The notes beneath the pieces are model-generated. The model had not been told where the DNA came from, did not search any database, and worked only from the letters and a program-made list of their open reading frames with translations. Positions 8,501 to 15,732 of a DNA stretch of 20,931 nucleotides are shown in pieces. The DNA comes from Lachnospiraceae bacterium (GTDB taxonomy: Bacteria; Bacillota; Clostridia; Lachnospirales; Lachnospiraceae). The stretch spans positions 1 to 20,931 of the forward strand of contig JAPJQL010000021.1 in assembly GCA_030825115.1 (NCBI GenBank). Reading direction: 5' to 3'. Positions within the stretch are counted from its first letter, which is position 1. Each line of letters opens with the position of its first letter. A program made the position numbers and the translations under genes.

Positions 8501-8670
8501 CCGATGTGGGGTTTGCCGTTTGCGGTTGGCGGACCATCGTAGAAGGTATAGGTCTCCCCTTCCTTCCGGCTGTCCATGCTCTTTTTAAAGATGTCTTCAT
8601 CTTTCCAGAACTGCTCAACCTTTTTTTCGCGTTCCACGAAATTCAGGTTTGTCGGTACTTTTTCGTACAT
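5536..8670 (-). CDS. ileS: Isoleucyl-tRNA synthetase, long type-2-like form
   Basis: Charges tRNA-Ile with isoleucine in the cytoplasm. Class I signatures are clear: HIGH at 55-58 within PPTANGKPHIGH, GWDTHGLPVELEVEK further on, and KMSKS at 593-597. CxxC pairs occur in YCPRCG, CWRCD, WECECG and CPKCG. The 1044-aa length, the GLPVELEVEK segment and the absence of the C-terminal zinc knuckle seen in the roughly 920-aa bacterial form point to the eukaryote-like type 2 enzyme, a group known for reduced mupirocin sensitivity. The ATG start is preceded by AAGGAGGT at 11 nt. Expression is under a T-box leader with an AUC specifier. glgP follows after 30 bp. Identity is certain; the subtype is inferred from motifs and length. 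Confidence 0.97.
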   Translation of the reverse strand: MYEKVPTNLNFVEREKKVEQFWKDEDIFKKSMDSRKEGETYTFYDGPPTANGKPHIGHVLTRVIKDMIPRYRTMKGYMVPRKAGWDTHGLPVELEVEKMLGLDGKEQIEEYGLDPFIGHCKESVWKYKGMWEDFSGTVGFWADMDDPYVTYHNNFIESEWWALKQIWEKGLLYKGFKIVPYCPRCGTPLSSHEVAQGYKDVKERSAIARFKVKDEDAYILAWTTTPWTLPSNVGLCVNPDEAYVKVKNGDYTYYLAEALCDTVLDGEYTVLEKYKGKDLEYKEYIPLFDFANEICEKQRKKAFYVVCDNYVTLTDGTGVVHIAPAFGEDDSKVGRKYDLPFVQLVDSKGEMTKETPWEGTFVKKADPLVLKALEEQGLLFSAPSFEHSYPHCWRCDTPLIYYARESWFIKMTAVKEDLIRNNNTINWIPESIGKGRFGDWLENVQDWGISRNRYWGTPLNVWECECGEQHSIGSIEELKSMSPNCPDDIELHRPYIDDVTITCPKCGKQMKRVPEVIDCWFDSGAMPFAQHHYPFENKELFEQQFPADFISEAVDQTRGWFYSLLAISTLIFNKAPYKNVIVLGHVQDENGQKMSKSKGNAVDPFDALETYGADAIRWYFYVNSAPWLPNRFHGKAVQEGQRKFMGTLWNTYAFFVLYANIDNFDATKYSLDYDKLPVMDKWLLSKLNSLVRDVDDNLANYRIPEAARALQDFVDDMSNWYVRRSRERFWAKGMEQDKINAYMTLYTALVTVSKAAAPMIPFMTEDIYQNLVRSIDKSAPESVHLCSFPAVEERFIDRKLEEDMDEVLKVVVLGRAARNTANIKNRQPIGKMYVKADHELSNFYVEIIEDELNVKSVEFVEDVRNFTSYSFKPQLKTVGPKYGKQLGNIRKALAEIDGNEAMDTLKAEGALKFDFGGELVVLKEEDLLIDMAQTEGYVSEGDNYVTVALDTNLTPELVEEGFVRELISKIQTMRKEAGFEVTDHINLYQDTNDKIAELLKKHADTIKDEVLAVNIFLGQMKGFAKEWNINGENVMLGVEKTVCG

Positions 8671-8727
8671 GCCTTTCTTTAACCTCCTTCTTAATCCGGT
8701 GTGTAATAGGGTTTTTGTAATGAAATT

Positions 8728-8761
8728 AAAAAGCCCCTCCCCTGCAAACAGGGAAAGGGCT
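8728..8761 (-). terminator. T-box regulatory terminator of ileS
   Basis: A 13-bp stem with two G-U pairs (8749-8761 with 8732-8744), a TTTG loop and a T-run at 8728-8732 on the minus strand. It is the terminator arm of the ileS T-box. Its 5' arm also supplies the 3' strand of the competing antiterminator (GGC with GCC). Confidence 0.88.
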
Positions 8762-8974
8762 GTATTCTGCCGTTTCTACCACCTATTACTGCATACCACC
8801 ATATGAGTTCCCGATAACGAGGGAAAACCGGCACGGCTTACTTGGTTCAGCCTGCGACTCGGGAGTGATATTCGGGTACCGCCGTACTGGCTCCGGGCTT
8901 CCACCTTCCCCGGCTCGCTGAGGCGTTCCATGCGGTCCTACTGTCTCCGTCTGCGTCTTTTTGTTTGGATATTC
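8728..8974 (-). ncRNA. T-box riboswitch leader of ileS (specifier AUC)
   Basis: Binds uncharged tRNA-Ile and prevents early termination. On the minus strand the order is classical: a Stem I base (GGAG pairing with CTCC), an AGTAGGA motif like the GA/K-turn, the specifier loop GAATATCAC with ATC at 8867-8869, a linker with GTCGCAGGCTGAA, the Stem III hairpin TTTCCCTCGTTATCGGGAA (about 8811-8829), then a T-box region and terminator. The T-box itself is unusual: AGGTGGTAGAAACGGC (about 8769-8784) has UGGU for the tRNA acceptor end, but the usual UGGNACC bulge is longer. A second TGGTGGTA copy lies about 20 nt upstream. Identification is strong; the exact antiterminator fold is uncertain. Confidence 0.9.
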
Positions 8975-8980
8975 TCCTAT

Positions 8981-9009
8981 ATTATATTGATTTGCCAAGG
9001 AAATGTCAA
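8981..9009 (-). promoter_or_regulatory. Sigma-A promoter of ileS, perfect consensus
   Basis: On the minus strand TTGACA (9004-9009) and TATAAT (8981-8986) are separated by exactly 17 nt. Transcription would start near 8974, just before the T-box stem I, giving a leader of about 305 nt. Confidence 0.9.
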
Positions 9010-9051
9010 GGTCTGGCCGGAGAAAGTATTGTTATTTTTTTAACATTTTAT

Positions 9052-9080
9052 TTGTAATTTTTCTCATCTGGTGCTATACT
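9052..9080 (+). promoter_or_regulatory. Sigma-A promoter of pncB
   Basis: TTGTAA (9052-9057), a 17-nt spacer and TATACT (9075-9080) lie 56 bp before the pncB start. The promoter is divergent from that of ileS, with the two -35 elements 42 bp apart. No operator palindrome for an NAD repressor was seen in the leader. Confidence 0.65.
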
Positions 9081-9136
9081 ACTCAGTAATTTAACAAACG
9101 CTTTACCTATACTTAAACGACTAAAGGAGAACTGCC

Positions 9137-10597
9137 ATGAGCCAGAGAAACCTGACCCTTCTGACGGACCTGTATGAATTAACCATGATGCAGGGCTATT
9201 TTAAAGAAAAGGACGCCAACGAGACCGTCATCTTCGACGCATTTTACCGGAGCAACCCGGACAACGGCGGCTATGCCATCTGTGCCGGTCTGGACCAGGT
9301 GATCGATTACATTAAAAACCTGCATTTCAGCCAGGAGGACGTGGATTACCTGCAGAGCACCGGACTGTTTGACGAGGATTTTCTGGATTATCTTCTGCAC
9401 TTCCAGTTCTCCGGCGATATCTATGCGATCCCGGAAGGTACGGTCATCTTTCCAAGAGAGCCGCTTGTGAAGGTGATCGCACCGATCATGGAGGCACAGC
9501 TGATCGAGACGGCCCTGCTCAACATCATCAACCACCAGTCCCTGATCGCGACAAAGGCAGCGCGTGTCGTCTATGCGGCAAAAGGGGACGGCGTTATGGA
9601 ATTCGGCCTGCGCCGGGCTCAGGGACCTGACGCGGGCATCTATGGGGCGAGGGCTGCGATGATCGCCGGCTGTATCGGCACATCCAATGTCCTCTGCGGT
9701 CAGATGTTTGACGTTCCGATCAAGGGTACTCATGCACACAGCTGGATCATGAGCTTCCCGGATGAGCTGACGGCATTCCGTACGTATGCAAAACTCTACC
9801 CCACCGCATGCATCCTGCTGGTGGATACCTATGACACGCTCGGCTCCGGCGTCCCAAATGCCATCAAGGTCTTCCAGGAGATGAAGGAGGCGGGGATTCC
9901 CCTGACCTTTTACGGCATCCGTTTAGACAGCGGCGACCTTGCATACCTGTCGAAAAAGGCAAAAAAGATGCTGGATGACGCAGGATTTTCCGACGCCGTG
10001 ATCTCGGCTTCCAATGACCTGGACGAGTATCTGATCTCCTCCCTGAAACTGCAGGGGGCTACGATCAATTCCTGGGGAGTCGGCACAAACCTGATCACCT
10101 CCAAGGATTCTCCTTCCTTTGGCGGCGTGTACAAGCTGGCTGCGATCAAAGACAAGCAGACCGGCGAATTTATCCCGAAGATCAAGCTGTCAGAGAATGC
10201 GGAGAAAATTACAAACCCGGGAAATAAGACGATCCAGCGAATCTACAATAAAGAGACAGGAAAGATCATTGCCGATCTGATCTGCCTCGTAGGCGAGAAG
10301 TTTGACACTACCAATTCCCTTCTTTTGTTCGACCCGATCGAAACATGGAAAAAGACCCATCTGGCGCCGAACAGCTACACGATGCGGGAACTGCTGGTTC
10401 CTGTCTTTGTGGATGGAGAATGTGTCTACGAGTCGCCGAAGGTGATGGAACTGAGAGATTACTGCACAAAAGAAAAAGCAACGCTCTGGGAAGAGTCCCT
10501 GCGTCTGGAATACCCGCACCGCGTCCATGTGGACTTATCCAACGCGCTGTGGCAGATGAAGAACCAGCTGCTTGACAGCTACCATAAAAACAATTGA
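9137..10597 (+). CDS. pncB: Nicotinate phosphoribosyltransferase
   Basis: Cytoplasmic NAD-salvage enzyme that joins nicotinate and PRPP, with ATP hydrolysis, to give nicotinate mononucleotide. The 486-aa length is normal for the Gram-positive form. Diagnostic segments are LLTDLYELTMMQGYF (8-22), MEFGLRRAQGPDAG (154-167) and GTHAHSWIMSF (197-207), which holds the conserved His region; GIRLDSGDLAYLSK follows near 270. The ATG is preceded by AAAGGAGA at a normal distance. It is a single-gene transcript with its own promoter and terminator, divergent from ileS and convergent with the GH88 gene. No other NAD genes are adjacent. Confidence 0.96.
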   Translation: MSQRNLTLLTDLYELTMMQGYFKEKDANETVIFDAFYRSNPDNGGYAICAGLDQVIDYIKNLHFSQEDVDYLQSTGLFDEDFLDYLLHFQFSGDIYAIPEGTVIFPREPLVKVIAPIMEAQLIETALLNIINHQSLIATKAARVVYAAKGDGVMEFGLRRAQGPDAGIYGARAAMIAGCIGTSNVLCGQMFDVPIKGTHAHSWIMSFPDELTAFRTYAKLYPTACILLVDTYDTLGSGVPNAIKVFQEMKEAGIPLTFYGIRLDSGDLAYLSKKAKKMLDDAGFSDAVISASNDLDEYLISSLKLQGATINSWGVGTNLITSKDSPSFGGVYKLAAIKDKQTGEFIPKIKLSENAEKITNPGNKTIQRIYNKETGKIIADLICLVGEKFDTTNSLLLFDPIETWKKTHLAPNSYTMRELLVPVFVDGECVYESPKVMELRDYCTKEKATLWEESLRLEYPHRVHVDLSNALWQMKNQLLDSYHKNN

Positions 10598-10600
10598 CAC

Positions 10601-10640
10601 AACGAAGAAAGAATCCCGAAAATGGGATTCTTTCTTCGTT
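10601..10640. terminator. Shared bidirectional terminator between pncB and the GH88 gene
   Basis: A perfect 17-bp inverted repeat, 10601-10617 with 10624-10640, with a 6-nt loop. In each direction the core GAATCCC/GGGATTC is followed by a T-rich arm (TTTCTTCGTT), so it can serve both converging genes. The last two bases of the right arm belong to the GH88 stop codon (10639-10641). Confidence 0.85.
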
Positions 10641-11814
10641 ACCAGTAAGTTCTCCAGTCCCCCGACAGCCTCGTAAGCGCCTCAAGGTAATAATAATCTC
10701 CCCAGGTGTTGCATTCGTCCACTCCGCGGTTTGTACACGGATTATGGATAGAATCCCGGGCATAGGTGCCGTGGAGAAGAAGGCCGTTCGATTCCTCCTG
10801 CGACTTCACCGCACAGTGACGCCACAGCGCAAGCATCAGCCGTTTTGCCATGCCGGTATAGTACGCCGCCTTCTCTTTCGGAAGGTATTTTGCCATCTCC
10901 AGCATCCCGCACGCCGCGATTGCCGCCGAAGAAGAATCCCTCGGCTCTTCACTTCCATCGTCAAAGTCAAAATCCCAGTAGGGAATCAGATCCTGCGGGA
11001 GATGCTCCAGAAAATATCCCGTCACCTTTTCAAATGTCCCGATATACTCCGGATTTTTCAGGTAGCGGTACGCCATAGCTGCCCCGTATATCCCCCAGGC
11101 CTGCCCCCTCGCCCACGCAGAACCGTCCCGGTTCCCCTGATGGGTCACACCGCGCACCTTTCCTCCTGTTGCCGGATCAAAGAAATAGGTGTGGTAAGTC
11201 GAGCAGTCCGGGCGGACCACACATTCCATCGCCGTAGTGATATGCGCCAGCGCCTTCTTTCGGTACGTTTCATCGCCGGTCACCTCAGATGCCCAAAACA
11301 GCAGGGGCATATTGAGAAGGCAGTCGATGATCAGCCGGTAATTGTCCGGAGCTCCAAGCGCCCCCCATGCCTGGAAAAACTGTCCTTTTTCATGAAAACG
11401 CCCCATAAGGTTGTCCGCCGCCATGAGCGCCGCCTTCTTTGCCCGCTCATTGCCCGTCAGACGGTATGCCGCCACGCAGGATGGGGAATAGAGAAATCCC
11501 ATATCATGGTGGTCCACGTCGATACGCTTTTCAATCCGCTCCAAAAAGCTCTCCACCTGAATCTCTCCCGCTTTCTTCAGCGCCTCCTCCCCGGTCGCCT
11601 CATAGGCGAGCCAGATCTCCCCGGTCCAGAAACCGGTCGTCCACTCCACGTTTGCGGACTTCGGGTAAAAACCGCCCCGGCTGTTGGAATCAGGAAATGC
11701 ATCCGTAAATTCCGGCAGATTTGCCAGCACCAGCGATACTGCCAGCGCTTTTGCCTCCCCTGTCTCCGCGTCCGATATCGTTTCGTATGTCAGTAAATGC
11801 TCCTTTGACTGCAT
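10639..11814 (-). CDS. Unsaturated glucuronyl hydrolase, GH88 family
   Basis: GH88 enzymes hydrate and release the 4,5-unsaturated uronic acid left at the non-reducing end by polysaccharide lyases, typically on hyaluronan, chondroitin or heparin disaccharides. The 391-aa product has the single-domain alpha6/alpha6 barrel length. Candidate catalytic acids are Asp104 (DHHDMGFLYS) and Asp164 (RLIIDCLLN). Family segments VTHQGNRDGSAWARGQAWG (223-241) and PRDSSSAAIAACGM (291-304) are present. There is no signal peptide, so it acts in the cytoplasm. The ATG is preceded by AGGAGG at a rather long 12 nt. It is the last gene of the operon, 33 bp after the lyase gene, ending in the shared terminator. 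GH88 is preferred over GH105 from these motifs; the substrate is inferred. Confidence 0.9.
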   Translation of the reverse strand: MQSKEHLLTYETISDAETGEAKALAVSLVLANLPEFTDAFPDSNSRGGFYPKSANVEWTTGFWTGEIWLAYEATGEEALKKAGEIQVESFLERIEKRIDVDHHDMGFLYSPSCVAAYRLTGNERAKKAALMAADNLMGRFHEKGQFFQAWGALGAPDNYRLIIDCLLNMPLLFWASEVTGDETYRKKALAHITTAMECVVRPDCSTYHTYFFDPATGGKVRGVTHQGNRDGSAWARGQAWGIYGAAMAYRYLKNPEYIGTFEKVTGYFLEHLPQDLIPYWDFDFDDGSEEPRDSSSAAIAACGMLEMAKYLPKEKAAYYTGMAKRLMLALWRHCAVKSQEESNGLLLHGTYARDSIHNPCTNRGVDECNTWGDYYYLEALTRLSGDWRTYW

Positions 11815-11847
11815 GATAATATTATGCCTCCTGAATGTTGTATGTCG

Positions 11848-13875
11848 TTACCATTTTAATACAACCGGTTCCGGCTCAGGCGCGCACATGTCCGTGACCA
11901 TCACGCGCCCCAGACCGCAGCTTCCCATCGCGCCGATATACTCGCAGTCCGCCCCGGCCTCCACGCGGGCATTGACCACGACGTAGGAACGGCTTCCCAG
12001 GCGGAGAAAAATCCCTTCCGCCTCCCGGTCCTCCAAAATCCGTTTGCTGATCGGTGAAGATACAGAAACCTTTTCCACGTGGAGCGGCTCAGGATGCTGC
12101 CTGTCCTGGCAGACGATAACCGTCGCAAGACCGAACGTCCCCGTTCCTTCAGTCTGAATCGTTACCGCCCATCCCGGTTCCTTCTGGTTGTAATGACGGG
12201 AGATTTCAAACAGCTCTCTGGTGACAGCCGCCCGGTCTTCCGCACAGACAACGTCCGTGCGGCGCTTTTCCCCTTCCAGGAGAAAGCCACGCTTTGTAAG
12301 CGACAGTTCCGTCTCCGGCGCCGGATGAAAATGCTGTTCACAGGTATGCGCCTGCTCTCCATTTCCCCCATAACAGGTATCAAAAATCACGTAAATTTCC
12401 GTTCCGATCGCAACGATCCGCCGCTCGGCAAAGATTCCCCTGTCCATATATGCCAGATGTCCGCACTCGATCAGCGTATAATCGCCTTTTTGACAGCAGT
12501 TTCCCGTCACCGCCGGGAAAAGCCCCTGCACGCCCCAGGAATTCAGGCATCTCGTATATTCCATCCCATCGACCGTCATGCCGTTGTGCGCCTTTGCGCT
12601 TTTTAAGCGCCTCCGCTCCTCTCCGTCCACATATGTGTACCGCCCGGGGTCTGTCAATACCTCTTCCCCCCGGCTGACCAGATCCAGATGGAGCTTGTCA
12701 AAATGGCCGTGGCCGCCGCCCAGGCTGCCGCAACGGACATGGAGATAATCTGCATCCGTTCCCCACGAAGAACGCAGATACCAGTTGCCGCTGTCTCTCA
12801 GCCATATGAGCGTCTCTTTGGGAACTTGGACAGAAAGGGCCTCATATCCTGCCGCCGCCTCCGTTCCATAGTCCCAGACACTTTCATAATCCAGCCTGTC
12901 ATATCCGCCGGACTTCAATACCGGGTCTTCAAACCAGGCGGCGCAGACCGTCAGCACATCCCGCAGATCCGTCACGTCGCTGTCTCCGCCCGCCGGCTGG
13001 CTGCCGTCCGGCTTCTGCCACATCCGGTTGGCGTATGCCATCTTCCGCACGGTTTCTTCTATCTCTTCCGGGAGCCTGTCGCCGAACACTCCTGCCGTGC
13101 GGAGCACTTCCAAAAAGCATTTGAGGACTTCGTTGTGGTACATCGGTGACTGCTCCCAGTGAACGCCGTCCCCCATGACCTGCACCCGGCTCTGCTTCGC
13201 CAGCCGTCCAAGAGCCAGCTTTGCATACGCTTTGCCTTCCTCGCGGCCGCCTGCCATCTCCAGCATTTTTCCGATGGCATAGAGTCCGCTGTTTTCCAGC
13301 ACGCCCCAGTTGCTCTTGGTGGAAAACGGGACATCACATGCCGCAAGATATGCCCCATGACAGGCCATGGCATCAAAAAACAGGTCAAACACCTCATCCG
13401 TGACCGCTTCGCTCGATGCAAAATACCCCATCGCCTTGATCCAGCTCTCCCCCCGCAGTCCCGCTTCGATGGTCCGCCATGTCGTTGGCTTCGTCTCATC
13501 TGTAATCGGATTTTTCCGTATCCAGTCAGCCAACTGCTCTGCAAAGCACCGGGCATACCGCTCATCTCCGGTCACGGCATACGCCTGCCCCAGGCATACC
13601 CAGTACCGGTGGCGGTTCATCTGATAGATAAACTCTGGGTCCAAAGACGGCTGGTACATCCAGTCGATGTCTGTCTCAAACATCACCGGCTCTGCCGTCT
13701 GCTCCATATCCCACGGAAGGTCAAACAGGAAAACCTGCCGGGCAACTTCATCTGCGATCCGGATCCGGTGCTCCAGCTCCTGTCTCCAGTATTGTTTCAC
13801 ATACGCCGAACAGGCCGCCGTTTCCTCCGCTGTCCGTCCATATATTTCGATAAAACGCTCTCGGGTCTGTCCCAT
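11848..13875 (-). CDS. Heparinase II/III-family polysaccharide lyase, probably cytoplasmic
   Basis: Enzymes of this fold cleave uronic-acid glycosidic bonds by beta-elimination, leaving an unsaturated uronate. In the 675-aa product an N-terminal alpha-helical toroid (about 1-340) includes KSNWGVLENSGLY (187-199) and DGVHWEQSPMYHNEVL (236-251), carrying likely catalytic His239, Tyr246 and His247. The beta-sandwich heparinase II/III part starts near 375 with GSLGGGHGHFDKLHLDL (383-399), LTDPGRYTYVDG (407-418) and AHNGMTVDG (429-437). No signal peptide is visible. AAGGAGG precedes the ATG. It lies 21 bp after the permease gene. Co-occurrence with GH88 supports glycosaminoglycan-type or other uronate oligosaccharide substrates. 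The exact PL family cannot be settled by eye. Confidence 0.85.
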   Translation of the reverse strand: MGQTRERFIEIYGRTAEETAACSAYVKQYWRQELEHRIRIADEVARQVFLFDLPWDMEQTAEPVMFETDIDWMYQPSLDPEFIYQMNRHRYWVCLGQAYAVTGDERYARCFAEQLADWIRKNPITDETKPTTWRTIEAGLRGESWIKAMGYFASSEAVTDEVFDLFFDAMACHGAYLAACDVPFSTKSNWGVLENSGLYAIGKMLEMAGGREEGKAYAKLALGRLAKQSRVQVMGDGVHWEQSPMYHNEVLKCFLEVLRTAGVFGDRLPEEIEETVRKMAYANRMWQKPDGSQPAGGDSDVTDLRDVLTVCAAWFEDPVLKSGGYDRLDYESVWDYGTEAAAGYEALSVQVPKETLIWLRDSGNWYLRSSWGTDADYLHVRCGSLGGGHGHFDKLHLDLVSRGEEVLTDPGRYTYVDGEERRRLKSAKAHNGMTVDGMEYTRCLNSWGVQGLFPAVTGNCCQKGDYTLIECGHLAYMDRGIFAERRIVAIGTEIYVIFDTCYGGNGEQAHTCEQHFHPAPETELSLTKRGFLLEGEKRRTDVVCAEDRAAVTRELFEISRHYNQKEPGWAVTIQTEGTGTFGLATVIVCQDRQHPEPLHVEKVSVSSPISKRILEDREAEGIFLRLGSRSYVVVNARVEAGADCEYIGAMGSCGLGRVMVTDMCAPEPEPVVLKW

Positions 13876-13896
13876 TTGAATCCTCCTTTTATCTTC

Positions 13897-14724
13897 CTAG
13901 CCTTTTACGCCGCCCGCAGTAATGCCTTCCACAAACCAGTGCTGGCAGGTGATGAACACGATCATGACCGGAATCAGGGAACACACGGAAGCCGCCGCGA
14001 TCAGGGCATAATCCGCGCCATACTGGGAGATAAACATCCTGATGCCGAGCTGGATCGTCTTTAAATGCGTACTGTTTAAATAGATCATCGGTCCCATAAA
14101 ATCGTTCCAGATATTGACAAACGTAAAGATGACTAACGTCGCGATCCCCGGCTTTGCCAGAGGCAGGGCAATCTTGGCAAATATCCCGTACTCGTTGAGG
14201 CCGTCGATCCTGGCCGCCTCCAAAAGCTCATTCGGAATCCCCAGCATAAACTGGCGCATCAAAAACACACCGAATGCGTTGAACGCCTGCATCAGAATCA
14301 GTCCCAGATGGGAGTTGGTCAGATGGATCTTGCTCATCAGGGCAAACTGCGGAACCATATATACCTGCCACGGCACTGCGATCGTCGTGATGCAGATGAC
14401 AAATAAAATATCTCTCCCCTTGAACTTAACCTTCGCAAATCCATAAGCCGCAAAACAGCTTGTAAACACCTGGATGACGGTCGTGATCACCGCCAGCTTC
14501 GTCGTGTTCTTGAAAAATGTCAACAGCGGGATTTTTTCCCAGATCAGGCTGTAGTTCTCCCAGTGCCACACCGTCGGCAGGATTTTCATCGGGATGCTGA
14601 ACACCTCATTGCTGGACTTAAACGATGCCAGAATCATCCAGCCAAACGGGATGATCATGCCGAGCGCGAGGACTGACAGGACCAGATACACGATGCTTTT
14701 GCTTTTTATTGTTCTTGTACTCAT
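13897..14724 (-). CDS. CUT1-type sugar ABC transporter permease (MalG-like)
   Basis: Inner-membrane subunit of an oligosaccharide importer. The 275-aa length, about six hydrophobic segments (first at 12-33) and the EAA loop EAARIDG (169-175) with ALPLAKPGIATL after it are typical of the MalG/UgpE group. The C-terminal end TAGGVKG fits this subfamily. Its ribosome site, TAAGGAGGAGAC, includes the stop codon of the upstream permease gene, so the two are translationally close (9-bp gap). It pairs with that permease. No ATPase gene is present. The substrate is inferred from the adjoining lyase and GH88. Confidence 0.93.
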   Translation of the reverse strand: MSTRTIKSKSIVYLVLSVLALGMIIPFGWMILASFKSSNEVFSIPMKILPTVWHWENYSLIWEKIPLLTFFKNTTKLAVITTVIQVFTSCFAAYGFAKVKFKGRDILFVICITTIAVPWQVYMVPQFALMSKIHLTNSHLGLILMQAFNAFGVFLMRQFMLGIPNELLEAARIDGLNEYGIFAKIALPLAKPGIATLVIFTFVNIWNDFMGPMIYLNSTHLKTIQLGIRMFISQYGADYALIAAASVCSLIPVMIVFITCQHWFVEGITAGGVKG

Positions 14725-14733
14725 GTCTCCTCC

Positions 14734-15633
14734 TTATACAAAATCCGTAAATTTCTTTTCGCCGCGCAGCTGGATCAAAGTCACCACCAAAACGATGGCG
14801 AACAGGATCAGCGCAGATGCACTCGCATAGCCGAATTTGAAGTCCACAAAGGCCGCGTTGTAGATATGGTTGACCAGCACATTGGTCGACCGCCCCGGGC
14901 CGCCGCCCGTCATGACGTAGATCAGGTCAAAGACCTTGAAACACTGGATCGTCTGCATGATGACAACAAAAAATGTAGTCGGAGTCAGCATCGGGATCGT
15001 GATATACCACAGCTTCTTAAACCCGGTTGCCCCGTCGATTCCGGCCGCCTCATAGAGATCGCCTGAGATCCCCTGCAGCGCCGCCAGGTATACCACCATA
15101 TAATATCCCATGTATTTCCATACGCTTACGATGATGATCACCCACATCGCCCAGTCCGTAGACGCCGTCCATCTGGGCGGATTGGCAATCCCGATCCATT
15201 TCAAAAATTCGTTGATCGGACCAAATTCCGGCTGGAACAGCATGTTCCACACCGCTCCGACCGCCACCAAAGATGCCACATACGGAAAGAAAAAGATGGT
15301 CCGGTAGACTACAACGCCTTTGATCTTGGAGTTGAGGAGCACTGCGATCAGCAAAGACGCCACCATCGTCAGCGGAACCGTAAACACCGCGTACCAGATC
15401 GTATTCTGTACGGAAATGATAAAGGTACTGTCCCGGAACAGTTTGGCAAAATTCTGTAGTCCGACGAACTGCATCGGAATGTCCGAACCGTCCCATTTCA
15501 TCACACTGAGGACAAAAGAAAAACACACCGGGATAAAGATAAAGATAAAATACCCGATAAAATTAGGGATAATGAAGGAATAACCGATCAGATTGGTCTT
15601 TAACTCCTTCTTCTGTCTGCTTGTCATACGCAT
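14734..15633 (-). CDS. CUT1-type sugar ABC transporter permease (MalF/UgpA-like)
   Basis: First of the two membrane subunits of the importer. The 299-aa product shows six hydrophobic segments (first at about 14-45) and the EAA loop EAAGIDG (195-201) followed by KKLWYITIPMLTP. The first ATG (15633) is only 3 nt from AAAGGAG. The second ATG, two codons later at 15627, has better spacing and may be the real start. It follows the binding-protein gene after 99 bp containing a GC-rich hairpin, and is almost contiguous with the second permease gene. Confidence 0.93.
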   Translation of the reverse strand: MRMTSRQKKELKTNLIGYSFIIPNFIGYFIFIFIPVCFSFVLSVMKWDGSDIPMQFVGLQNFAKLFRDSTFIISVQNTIWYAVFTVPLTMVASLLIAVLLNSKIKGVVVYRTIFFFPYVASLVAVGAVWNMLFQPEFGPINEFLKWIGIANPPRWTASTDWAMWVIIIVSVWKYMGYYMVVYLAALQGISGDLYEAAGIDGATGFKKLWYITIPMLTPTTFFVVIMQTIQCFKVFDLIYVMTGGGPGRSTNVLVNHIYNAAFVDFKFGYASASALILFAIVLVVTLIQLRGEKKFTDFV

Positions 15634-15676
15634 TCTCTCCTTTCAACAGCCAGCATAAACCGTCCATACGCTCTAG

Positions 15677-15716
15677 AAAAGGGCGTCCCCTTCCCCCCAA
15701 AGGGACCAGGACACCC
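15677..15716 (-). terminator. GC-rich hairpin between binding protein and permease genes, partial terminator
   Basis: On the minus strand GGGTGTCC (15709-15716) pairs with GGACGCCC (15681-15688), with an inner TCCC/GGGA pairing, and only four T follow (15677-15680). Such intra-operon hairpins commonly reduce transcription into permease genes or protect the 3' end of the binding-protein message, so that the lipoprotein is made in excess. The T-run is short, so full termination is unlikely. Confidence 0.55.
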
Positions 15717-15732
15717 CAACCTTAACCAAAGC

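Noticed and set aside
8786..8998. 70-codon minus-strand frame in the ileS leader as a leader peptide
   Set aside because: The region is explained by the T-box RNA structure; its start codon falls upstream of the predicted transcript start.
10594..11796. Plus-strand 400-codon open frame antisense to the GH88 gene
   Set aside because: Mirrors the GH88 coding frame, is rich in Arg, His and Pro, and has no recognisable domain. It also starts inside the pncB end and runs through the terminator.
13159..14064. Plus-strand 301-codon open frame across the lyase start
   Set aside because: Antisense to two well supported genes, with composition typical of a shadow frame.
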